Assembly (NCBI GenBank): GCA_963978905.1
Contig: OZ022259.1
Location: forward strand, 992,001 to 1,056,000
DNA length: 64,000 nucleotides
Direction: 5' to 3'
DNA from: Trichostrongylus colubriformis
Taxonomy: Eukaryota > Nematoda > Chromadorea > Rhabditida > Trichostrongylidae
A model generated the notes under the pieces. The model did no database searches and was not told the DNA's origin. It saw only the letters and a program-made list of their open reading frames with translations. Position 1 is the stretch's first letter, and every line of letters begins with the position of its first letter. This document shows, piece by piece, positions 22,201 through 31,100 of this stretch. A program made the position numbers and the translations under genes.

Positions 22201-23861
22201 ACTTCGATGTGCTGGATGATAACATAGTCAATTATAACTGCTTGTTGTATCTTTACGGACAGTCATCACTAAATGAAAGTGTGGGTAGTTTAGCGGTCGA
22301 TCCGTTTTGCCGCACCTGATACAGAAACGAAATTTGTTTACCGAGATAATCTAACGCTTGAGCTATAGTGGTCGCACGACAGTGGCGAGCGGTTGTCGGA
22401 TTCTATTGAACCAGCTTGTTATTGACTCTCACCGTACATTACCAAAAGTCATCATTTGCTATCACCCGCTATCAGCGTCCCCTTTTCACTACACACAACG
22501 TTGATAATTGAAGAAAAGTTTGAATCAATGGAAAGCGCAATTGTTCCGCGCCGTCCGATTCCGGCACACATCATAAGCCCCACCACTTTATATCAGTTTA
22601 GATCACTCCCCACCCCCCCCCCCTCATTAATACCCCGCTACCTACGTATCAGTGAGTGTCGGTGCTCCACTGTCAACCCGAAAAATACAACTTTTTGATA
22701 GCACTTGTTTTTCGACGCCCCTTTTTAGCCTTTATCAAATGTTATCAATATAAACCTCCACTACTGAAATGCCTGCCCCACCTTTTATAACTGTTGTGAG
22801 TGTCAACGCGGAAAGCGCAACGAATTCAGTAGCATTCATTGCTTACCACCTCTTATCTGTCTTTGACAGTTGTCATCAATTCCGGTCTCCCGCCAACAAT
22901 CTTCCCTTCCCACCTTACAGAATCTCTATGAATTTCAACGCTCTACGGTCAACTCAAAACACGCAACAAATTTGATGACATTCGCCTTGCAACAGCTCTT
23001 GTCGTCTGTTATCAGTTGTCATCTGTTCTGCACCAGCCCCTAGGTTACTTGTAAAATTCAGCTGCTACGACGCGAGCCATGAATTTCGTGACAAACAGAC
23101 ACACACACGCAAACACACATGCACAGAGACACGCATAGCGGACTATATATAGTAGGACAAGTTGCCCTCACCTATCGCCAGTGTAACATCGAAGCTTGAC
23201 AAAACACGTGAGCCGCGTATCGTTGATTATCTCCACCACTACCACCCTTATCTCCCGGACCGCTAATTCACCGCTCTCGATGACATGAAAGATAAGCTTA
23301 CAATGAATGTGCATCTCACTTATCGCTGATCAATAGCATCGTCATGAAAACCAAGTGGTGTCAGTCTCTGTGGTCCTGGAAATCTCGCTGGGACATGCAA
23401 GGCTGCTGCGCAGAGATGAAGGCAGGAAGCGACTGGGAGGAAGATGGGTGGTTGTGGCTATCAAACTAAATCCGCTGTTCCCACAAGTTATACTAGAACC
23501 TTGAAACACGAAAAAGGGTCACCTTGAGTTGACGATTTGTGTTTCCTCCATTTGGTGTTGCGATGAATGGGTTTCCTTTGCCTGTCTGGGTTTCCCAAGC
23601 GCTTGGTCCACCATCCAAGGAAAAGAACTCTTCACACAATCCACCGTAAGCGTTTTCAATGGAAAATCTCGTCAAGAACCAGCGATCGACCTGGAGCACA
23701 GCGATACATTTTTTGGGTGGACATGAAGTTCGGAATCTCCTCACCTTCATATCTTGGGATGGTGTCTTTCCGCCGACATCGGTGACAACGTGTTTCGTTC
23801 TGATCTCTTTCTCACGTTCTCGTACGCATCGAATAAGCCTATTCTCGTGAAATCCGCCCAT
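13244..23861 (-). CDS. single-domain protein tyrosine phosphatase
   Basis: Classical PTP that would remove phosphate from phosphotyrosine, about 400 residues. Minus-strand exons: 23861-23745, 23690-about 23500, 20943-20885, 20194-20093, 20035-19871, 19572-19442, 18774-18684, 14052-13927, 13544-13455, 13396-13244. Family landmarks in order: GLCEEF and NTNR (N-terminal part), NYISIYINA, the ASEGP and FDFWCMVW region, YWPIEIG, YRVTQL, the WPD loop in RWPDGCLP, the signature HCHAGLGRTG (CX5R) and the Q-loop NPWQYAYI. Catalytic Asp, Cys, Arg and Gln are all present. The start is the ATG directly after a TTTGTAG acceptor. Phases agree at every junction except exon 2 to exon 3, where a base or micro-exon is missing from my model. 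Introns carry a retroelement, foldbacks and an R1 copy. It fits the PTP expansion known in nematodes. Confidence 0.85.
13700..13890. repeat. foldback remnant, GGGTCCTAAAGCGAT family (F6)
   Basis: The stretch contains TTGGGTCCTAAAGCGATGAAG and, inverted, CTGCTTCAGGACCCAAG, with AGCTCGCA-type flanks. Relatives are at 37.6-37.8, 45.85-45.95 and 52.8-52.9 kb. It lies in the last-but-two intron of the phosphatase gene. Confidence 0.6.
14441..14931. mobile_element. MITE-like element with CTTAAAGGCACATTCCAGGA ends
   Basis: The left end CTTAAAGGCACATTCCAGGA (14441-14460) is matched by the complement of the right end, CTTGAAGGCACATTCCAGGA (to 14931). Size is about 490 bp, with no transposase. Partial ends of the same kind occur near 12290 and at 62.56 and 63.03 kb. 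Confidence 0.7.
15024..15108 (-). ncRNA. paired hairpins with hammerhead-like core boxes
   Basis: Two adjacent inverted repeats occur at the retroelement's 3' limit. ATGTTGCCAGCCTT (15063-15076) pairs with 15095-15108 (14 bp), and ATGGTTCGT (15026-15034) pairs with 15051-15059 (9 bp). On the minus strand the first loop holds CTGATGA (15089-15083). The second hairpin holds GAAA (15037-15034). The bases next to these boxes, GCCTC and GAGGC, can pair as a stem II. Penelope-like elements are known to carry hammerhead ribozymes. Here the strand order does not give one complete canonical ribozyme, so it is a remnant or half of a multimeric arrangement. Confidence 0.4.
15231..15303 (-). repeat. 33-bp direct repeats in the retroelement 3' region
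   Basis: AAAAAGGTTGATGTTGGTAT followed by AATAGTCTTTTTG occurs twice, at 15231-15263 and 15264-15296, with the start of a third copy to 15303. It is AT-rich like the element. Short tandem repeats near the 3' end are common in retroelements. Confidence 0.8.
15458..17620 (-). pseudogene. reverse transcriptase domain of the Penelope-like element
   Basis: Motifs in order on the minus strand: LEPMECYRMFKSLRR (linker), CPLDKAGNNYG, LPYIYALPKLHKNP with FRFITGA (finger region shared with telomerase-like transcriptases), IYTADFTDMF (motif A), GVPQGGNFSPLLADL (motif B) and FRYMDDLLL (motif C, catalytic Asp pair). Pieces lie in three frames: about 17620-17390, 17400-16146 and 16126-15458. Thus there is a shift near 17395 in an A-rich run and another between FIATNGFNVF and SDGKELRNG near 16135. 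It is complete in content but not translatable as is. Confidence 0.85.
17668..18260 (-). pseudogene. GIY-YIG endonuclease domain of the Penelope-like element
   Basis: About 195 codons are open. A Cys-rich segment CNCDRVCRTC precedes the core NVIYCLTCNKCGIQYVGMT and LKERIGEHLNNI, the GIY-YIG fold's first strands and Arg helix in the form typical of Penelope elements. A later Glu in LLEKELFWI would fit the catalytic glutamate. The frame ends at NNPPSFR because of an apparent shift at a C run. The next frame continues with NITKKRDNRGVNK, so endonuclease and transcriptase were once one polyprotein. The 17 codons upstream of 18260 are probably host sequence. Confidence 0.8.
18916..19346. mobile_element. 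MITE-like element with GTCCACGGAAAT ends
   Basis: AATCGTCCACGGAAATTCC at the left is mirrored by AAATTTCCGTGGACGACTT at the right, about 430 bp apart. The same CGTCCACGGAAA end bounds the foldback at 48.2-48.6 kb. It sits in the intron between phosphatase exons 19572-19442 and 18774-18684. Confidence 0.6.
21237..21500. mobile_element. foldback element, family F4
   Basis: GGGTGGGGGTCGACAGGTCG at the left is answered by the complement of GAAATTCGACCTAGCAACCC at the right. Within the arms, GGTACCGTAAGGGACCTTCAA and its inverted partner TGAAGGTACCTCACGGTACC flank a short centre. It is GC-rich against its surroundings and lies in phosphatase intron 2. Confidence 0.75.
21726..21850. mobile_element. 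tiny element bounded by GCACAGTACTG inverted ends
   Basis: TTTGGCTATCGCACAGTACTG at 21723-21743 is repeated inverted as CAGTACTGTGCGCTAGCCAAA at 21830-21850. The inside is about 80 bp without coding capacity. The same tip makes the perfect palindrome at 8414. Confidence 0.55.
22130..23160 (+). repeat. R1 copy e (divergent)
   Basis: A degraded head lies at 22180-22450 (GCGG TCGATCC region), followed by four or five weak monomers (22450-22985, each with TATCA and a Pro/His-rich reading) and a clear tail at 23045-23155 with GCTACGACGCGAG, ATTTCGTGACAAACAGAC, ACACAC and CTATATATAGTAGGA. It lies in phosphatase intron 2, opposite in orientation to the gene. Confidence 0.65.
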
Positions 23862-23862
23862 T

Positions 23863-23872
23863 CTACAAACAG
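23863..23872 (-). promoter_or_regulatory. probable spliced-leader acceptor, phosphatase gene
   Basis: On the minus strand CTGTTTGTAG stands one base before the ATG at 23861, with no partner donor nearby. A 3' splice site touching the start codon is typical of trans-spliced nematode messages. Confidence 0.45.
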
Positions 23873-25239
23873 CATGATATTATCGCAACGCATCGACATC
23901 AAAAGGACTCGGACAAGCTCGAGCACAAAGAAGCAGGACATGACAGAGACGCAAACAAAGACGTTCAGAAGACAGTCTGCTAATCTTGGTCTGCATCTCG
24001 TAAACCAGGCCCTTCCTGCTCAGCAGCGGCACCGAGCTTGCCGGGGAAATAGTGAGGTCGTACCTAGGCGTGAGATAACTGGATCCGTCAGCCAAGTACC
24101 GTTGATTCTTCCTGAAAACGTCGGTCATGTAGCAGACTCCGTGGCAAGTCCAGGAGATCGCTAGAACATAGGAATACTAAAATGGCTGTAACCTCACCGC
24201 AAACCACTTATATACGTTACAAATGATACGTTTTCCTCGCTACAATCAAGTCAATGATATCATTACCACTCTGGTAGAAACAGCATGTTCGTGTCGATCA
24301 GTTGTTGCTGGGTCGACCATTGAGACTGGACTTCTCATTTGCTATGGAAACATAGCCAACCTGAAAGTATAACTATTCGAACGAGAGCGCCTAGAAAAAC
24401 CCGAAGTTCAAATCACTGAATTCAAATTCGAAATTATGAAAGTGTGGACAAAATCGCGAAGGGAATACCGCATCTGGACCAGGCTACCCCATCCGACGAC
24501 TGGTTTAAAGGACGTAAGAGTAAACGCGCTCTAAAGCAAAAGGAGATATACGGTAGAAATACACGTAAACCTTTTGGGTGATCAATTTGTGTCCGCATTG
24601 CAGAAGTTTGTAGGACGTTGCGCTTAGTCGTTTTTTCCCTTGAATGAACCTTCTCAGTTTTATATTGGAATTTTCTGTCTTGATTTTCGATTCGGTACTG
24701 CTGTATGCCGTCGTCGATTACCTGATACCATCCTACAATCAATTTGTACACTAAGGTGTGTACTTTTTACCCAACCTTCAGGAGAGGTAAGGTTCCCTTC
24801 CAACAAGGCTTATGTAGAAAATAGCGCCGGCACACTGGTTCAAAGGTAAGACGTAGCGATGGAGCTTCATTTTTTCTTTTGGCAATGTCTCTTCGATAAT
24901 AACATGTACTTCACTTGATTATTTATCCCATTACCGCTTCGGCTCCGTTCAACATTCTGGAATGTCATTCTTTTGGTCTTCTCATCATCTATTCCTTGCA
25001 TGCGTTCTTGTGTCGCACATCCGGCAAAGAGCCAGCAATGATGTTTAGGAATGCATCGATTGTTTTCACCAAAAGAGGTGCTCTTTTTGTTGTCAATTCG
25101 AACGTGTAATGATATAGTGTGAATTCTTTAGTTTTTTTGATTTTTCTTCCAACTACTGAACCGTGTTCAAATGCTTCTGGCGTCCGATTCGTCTCGTGTG
25201 GCCTTCTGGCATTCAATCGTCACTTTGTTATTCTCCTGT
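23873..25239. other. spacer between phosphatase and sel-9
   Basis: No gene is firmly supported. One possible 48-bp minus-strand micro-exon (24111-24064) lies between TTTTCAG and GTACGA and reads KNQRYLADGSSYLTPR; it could be an upstream alternative exon of the phosphatase gene or chance. The spacer should also hold the divergent promoters of both genes; no specific element is recognised. Confidence 0.35.
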
Positions 25240-25240
25240 T

Positions 25241-25251
25241 CCTTATTTTAG
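25241..25251 (+). promoter_or_regulatory. probable spliced-leader acceptor, sel-9
   Basis: CCTTATTTTAG is a good nematode 3' splice site, ends 15 bases before the sel-9 ATG and has no visible upstream exon. It fits SL trans-splicing. Confidence 0.5.
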
Positions 25252-25266
25252 AGAGTTGGGTACAAA

Positions 25267-27469
25267 ATGTGGCGTGGCGTGGCGCTGTTCGCTTTTCTCG
25301 CAACATCTGCATCTGCCTACTTTATTAATATCGATGCAAACGAGGAGCAGTGCTTTTTTGATCGCGTCATATCCGGAACGAAAATTGGTCTCATGTTCGA
25401 AGTTGCAGAAGGAGGTTTTCTTGACATTGACGTCAAGGTATGATTTATAAGAGCAGCCTGCTAAAAATGCGTTGAGGTACTTGACACAAGGGTTACAATA
25501 CTGTTGTCTTCCATTATTTGCATGTGAAGGATTGGGCTGAGAAATTGCGGGATAGTTCAAAGCTATGGGAACTTGAATTTTTGTCCATTTAAGTTTGTGG
25601 AATTATTTTTTGACAGGTGATCCTATCGATGTACATGTAGGTACTCAAAATGATAGGTTAAAGTTCTCCTACCTGAAGAAGTGGCATTCTCAAATGCATC
25701 TCGTGCTTTGATTCCAAATATGAATGCTCATTAGGTTAATATCTGTGAAATGATCCTTCAAAATATGTCATGTTCAGTGGATAAAATTCTTTGACGATGC
25801 CATCTGCATTTTTCAATGAAAGCTGTAGAAATTTATGGGCGATCACAGTTTTTAGTACGCTGTGTCAGAGGCGGTAAAAGAGCGTCAATACCGAGTGGAT
25901 GTGACTTTTTCTGTACATCATATTTGAAGGTTTTCATATGGATTTCGTCCAGTGACAAAATCAAAAACTCGACTGATTTCTGTTCTCCCATTTGGATCAT
26001 ACCATGCATCCGTCTTTCACTTCTCTGAGTTGATTTTCCGCCATTCTATGGTCAGAACGGTGGCCTCAAATGTCATGTCGCCGATTCAGAACTCGCTCTC
26101 CTTTGTAAGCGATCATAGTGCACATATGTGGTCGATGTATCCAAGATCTTGTAAACATGTGCGAGATAATCACACAGGGGCATGAAGTAGCTGTTTTGGC
26201 CAGCTGTATCCATGTTAAGGAGGACATCTTTGGGCTACGAACATTTCATAAGTGCTCGCAAAGGTATTCAACTCCTTTAGTGCGATTTCGTCATTTCAGA
26301 TTAGTGGACCGGATAACAAGATAATTTACAAAGGTGAACGGGAGTCGTCTGGTAAATATACCTTTGCTGCTCATATGGATGGAGTGTACACGTACTGTTT
26401 TGGAAATCAAATGAGCACCATGACACCCAAGGTGAGTAAGTGTTGTCCAAAATATTTCTGTTGCCATCGACTCATTTTAATCTGCCTAATAGTCAAACCA
26501 TCGATGGATTTTCGAACATTTTCAGAGAAACGATGTTTCAAACTAGTATGTGCTTAGAAGTACTAGTAAAGTCTCATTGAAGTAGACTTTACTAGTACCT
26601 CTAAGCTCATACTAGTTACATTACGATGATCACATGGCACTTCTTTTTTTTTAACTAAGTCTAAAATCGTTAATGGTTGCGAAAAATAGCACTCCAGTGA
26701 CAAAGCCAGCCATTTTCAGTTCCACACAGGGGTGACCACACTTTCACACAAGTAACACTGAAATGTAACCACCCACGGGCACTCAGTTTTTTCTTGGAAT
26801 AAATTGTATTGTCAGGCTGTCATGTTCACGATCGAGATTATTGAGCCGCATCAGCAACAGCAAGGCGCAGCACCAAACCAAGATGCCGGTAAGAAATTAC
26901 GCCTTCTTTTCATACTATCACTTTAGTCCGCGTGTGCCAATAGGGCCTTGTTCCGTTTACAGCCACCGAGACAGAGTGGCACAGGCGGAGACGCAGAGAC
27001 ACGCAGCCACGCCCTGCCGTCGGCCCCGCAAAATATGAACGCGACCTTACAGAACTCCTCTTTTCTTCAACGTTCATTTGGATTCCTGCTATTCGACCTG
27101 CTGAAAGTTTTCCATTTTGTTTAGCAGATAATCAAAAATTGGAAGAAATGGTCCGCGAGTTGTCTACTGCGCTTATGTCCGTGAAGCACGAGCAGGAATA
27201 CATGGAGGTCAGGGAGCGTGTGCACCGATCGAGTGAGTTCAGCTTCTGTCTTTTTTGGAGGTCGTTGACTATTTTGTTACAGTTGTGAGGTTATGTTCGA
27301 ATTCTCTTCCCTCCGTCTCCAAGAGTATCAGATACACATTTCAGTCAACGAGAACACTAATAGCCGAGTAGTTCTTTGGGCAGTGTTCGAAGCACTCGTG
27401 CTCGTGTCGATGACTGTCGGACAAATATGGTATCTTAAACGGTTCTTCGAAGTACGCACAGTCGTGTAA
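25267..27469 (+). CDS. sel-9: TMED2/p24-beta cargo receptor, SEL-9
   Basis: p24-family membrane protein that cycles between ER and Golgi in COPII/COPI vesicles and helps select cargo. In Caenorhabditis sel-9 affects quality control of Notch receptors. Five exons: 25267-25437, 26300-26431, 26816-26888, 27128-27232, 27345-27469, all with GT-AG junctions and consistent phase, giving 201 residues. The order is signal peptide (to about ASAYF), GOLD domain with [29 protein letters not shown] and YTYCFGN (the two conserved Cys), coiled coil [20 protein letters not shown], one membrane helix, and a cytosolic tail [12 protein letters not shown] with the FF and basic sorting residues. The sequence is almost the same as the free-living worm protein, so it is under strong constraint. 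Introns 2 and 3 carry small hairpin elements. Confidence 0.96.
26541..26617. repeat. 34-bp-arm hairpin in sel-9 intron 2
   Basis: AACTAGTATGTGCTTAGAAG continues to 26574 and is matched by the inverted arm 26584-26617, with only two mismatches and a 9-base centre (26575-26583). ACTAGT is repeated within each arm. It may be a very small foldback element or a precursor-like hairpin on either strand. Confidence 0.7.
26941..27050. mobile_element. small foldback element (family F9) in sel-9 intron 3
   Basis: TAGGGCCTTGTTCCG at the left and the complement of the right end, TAAGGTCGCGTTCATATTTTG, together with internal GGCACAGGCGGAGACGCAG and GCAGCCACGCCCTGCC, match the element at 43201-43380. It is 110 bp here against 180 bp there, so it is an internally deleted copy. 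Confidence 0.6.
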
Positions 27470-28181
27470 ACTACAAGATTGTTAGTAGATTAGATGAGCT
27501 TTTAAATCCTTCACGAAACAGGCCTGATATGCTCATTGATGAGAGTATGGAGTTCCCTCCATTTTCCTTTCTCGAATGGTCCTCATTGATCGTATTTGTT
27601 CGTTTTCATATACACATTGCGTGCGTCTTCCACTCGAATATCCGTTTGGCCGTTGTTGTTGCCTTATCTCTCTAGTGCGTGGGTGTTTCATAAATATTAT
27701 GATGATACTACTCGATTTTTCTGTCACCATCGCTGGAAGAAAGATCGAGTTCCTGACTTCATCTCATCTTTTTGTGGGTTTTCGGTAGGAAATTCCTAAT
27801 TCTGATTACTGATGACCTAAAAATGTTTCCTTTTTTATGTATTAAAGGTTACGAGTTCTGTATATTTATTCGTCTCTGTGATTTTACAGTGTAATGTTGT
27901 TTCTGTTACAGTAAATTTGTTTTTGATTGTGATTTGTACTCAAAGATGAAGGATACCCTACTTCCCTATGCGATAGCGCGCCTCCTCGTGAACTGCTTAC
28001 GCTCTATTCCCTTAAACTTCCGTAATTTCGTGTGCATTGGGGTGCACCCCACAGTTAGTGGCGTAAGGAAGTGTGTCAAGGATGCATCCTTACCGAAACA
28101 TTTGGCGTAATAGTTGACGACGTAAAACCCCTTTTTGAAAACCGATGAAAATATGTCAGGCTATGTGCAGCCAATATGTTA
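27470..28181. other. convergent 3' spacer
   Basis: This lies between the sel-9 stop and the stop of the first SGNH gene, which face each other. It is AT-rich with 3'-UTR character. I see no canonical AATAAA for either gene and no further exon. Confidence 0.5.
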
Positions 28182-31100
28182 CTACGAACGGGCAAACTTC
28201 CTAGCCAACTCTCTGAAAACCTGACTGATTCGTTCCTTTGCGAAACGGGTGAAATTATTCCACTGATCGATATATAAGAGATCAGTTTCGTCGTTGTAGC
28301 CCCAGTATCGATTATCCTTGGTGAGTAGTAGTGGCTTGATGTCGACAATCTCGCATTTTGTACAACTGAAATGTAAATATTGGACGGTCACATTTTTGCC
28401 TTCTAGCTGCTAGGAATCTTGAATTATACGGGGGTAGTAGGATGGGGCGTTACTTTCTGAGGATGTGAAGATCATTTACGAAAAAAAAAAAACCAGCGAT
28501 GATACTGGGTTAGGGTCATTCATTCGTCAGGCTAATTTGTTGCGATCAGCACATGCCATATGTGCTGATCGCTACAAATAAGTTATGCATCGCGGGCTCT
28601 AAGGAGGTGCCCTCGGTTTGACCCCAGCCCGATATCGTGAATGATGACGAAAATCCGAAAAACATGTTCTAGAACAATGATACAAAACGTGGGTCGGTTA
28701 CATGATCCGATTGTCTTCCATCACAAAGCCTCGAAGGGGTGGAAAACCACACAAGCGGTATTTTCAAGATATCACGCAAAAAAAACACAAAGGAATAGGT
28801 CAGTCCTTACTTTACTTTCAAGTCTTGAATTCGTTGTCGGGCAGGATAATCGTCGTATTTGATCAGTCGACCCTGCAATTCCCATCTATTGAAACTTGAG
28901 CGTAAATTTCATACATAAATCAGGTTCCAGAATATGTTCTCGCCGTTTTTCTTTGAAATTCTTCCTTTTTACAACTATTCCTCTGTCGGAAAGCCAATGC
29001 AAAAGTGTCATTCGAAAAGGTTAAATGCTCGATCTTACCTTTAGTTCTCGTGTCGATTTCACCGAATAAATTTGATCGTAATTCCCACGGTTTAGCGAGG
29101 GGATGGCTTGTAAAATGTAGATCTTAAAGATTCTCAATAGAGTATAACATTGAAATGGAAGAAGAGAACGGAACGTGAATGGAAAGCTCTCAAACCTTAT
29201 CCGCAACTTCCTCCATCCTCTTCAGTGCAGCCAGCTGATCATGGTATATTTTGTCATCCTCCACGGTAATATCGTGTGTCTTCTTAGCCTGAACGTGTCT
29301 GAAATGCGCATCTGCCAGCATAGATTGGACTTCGAGATGGATCATTCACTTATCATTTTACATGTGACCAGGTGAGCTTCGCGATCTACATCGCGTTACG
29401 GGGTACCGGTGCGAAGCGGGCTGTGGGCGAAATGATGTAAAAGAAATTTCAAGCAGTGTGGTTTGGCGGCAATCATAAGATTTTACATTTGTGCTGAGGG
29501 GTAGTCCATTAACAGCCTTCACTACAAAGACTCATCATAGCCATACAGTAGGTATCGATATGCATGCAATAAGCTCTATAGAATGTAAGCCTCTGCAATT
29601 GTGTCCATCCACTGGTGCTGTCCATCACACTGCACCGTCCTTCGTACGAAAACCGACAATTACGACCCATGGCACATGATGCTGCAGTTTTTCAACTTTT
29701 GCGACTGTAATCATTCAATAAGATCCCATTACTTGCTTTCAGCTCTTTGCTTAGGGATCTATGATTTCGATCGATGTCGACCAATAGGACTTCATTGGAG
29801 TTCGGCAAAAGCGTCACCCATTGGTGTGGCTCGCTGATCATTTTCCAGAATTTCATCTTCTATGAGGGTACTCAGTAGTATGATGCATAAGCCGTTTCCA
29901 GCCTTTCGCACAAAACCGATATTTTCAACCAATATCCTTATGACGCCCCGTCTACCGTGATAAGTTGACATTATTTTTGTCACTCTGGCAGCTTTGAATT
30001 ACTTCAGCCTCTACGGCGCTCTAGACCGCTCTGGAGCGGTGTTCTATCTTTTATGAGTGCGCACGATTTTGTTGATTGCACGTTCCGCCCATTGTGGGCG
30101 GACCTCCACCTACCTCAATGACGTGCAACACCACCTAGACATCGCGAATCTCCATCGATTTTTTCGCAGTCTCTGGGCTGTCCTGAGGCAACTTATAAAC
30201 GCTCGTAATAAACACCACCTACGGGGAGCGTGCTCCGGCAACTGAAGGAGGGTATTCTTCATCTGCTACATACACCCTTAACTCATTTTGGCCTACCTTT
30301 TCCCGACTCCTGGGGTTTTTTTTTTTTGAAAGGAATTACAGCAAATTATGGAATTTTGCATCTAAACACCGAACATTTTAACGCACGCCACGCCCACAGT
30401 GGGGAAGTCTGACATGATCCATTTGCTACCTATTCGTCTCTTAGCAAAACCCACCTAGGCCTAACTCGACCTCACCTCTCCGCTTGTTCTTCAGGTGGTG
30501 CTGAGTTTCGGGGCACAGATACAACATGACAGACACACCAAACTCCTGGTTCATATATAGGTTATGATTCTTCATCTGCTACATACACCGTTCACTCATT
30601 TTGGCCCACCTTATCCCGACTCCTAGGCTGTTTTGGAACGAATTATAGAATTTTGCATTCGAACACCGAACATTTTAAGACAGGCCCCGTCCACAGTGCC
30701 CGGTCTAGTAAAGTAGTGTGCAGTAAAGACACCTCTTGCACAAAAACCGATATTATCAACCAATATCGATCGCTGATGCATAATGTTGTAGAATTTTAAC
30801 TTCTATGAGGGCACTCACTCAATAGTATGGTCCATGAGCCGTTTCCAGCCTTCTGCACGAACATTGATATTTTCAATCAACACCGTAGCGAAGGCTCCGA
30901 TTAACGTGATCATTTAGCATTATTTATGCCACTTGAGCTGTTACACATTGCTTCGGTTTTTACCCGGTTCCTAGATCGCTCTAAAGAGAAATTATAATGT
31001 TCCGTGGGTGAATACGATTTCGATTGCTCGCTCTGCCCACTTTGGGGGGTCGCTACTCACTTCAGATATGCTGAACACAGCTCAGATCTCGCTGACCTCC

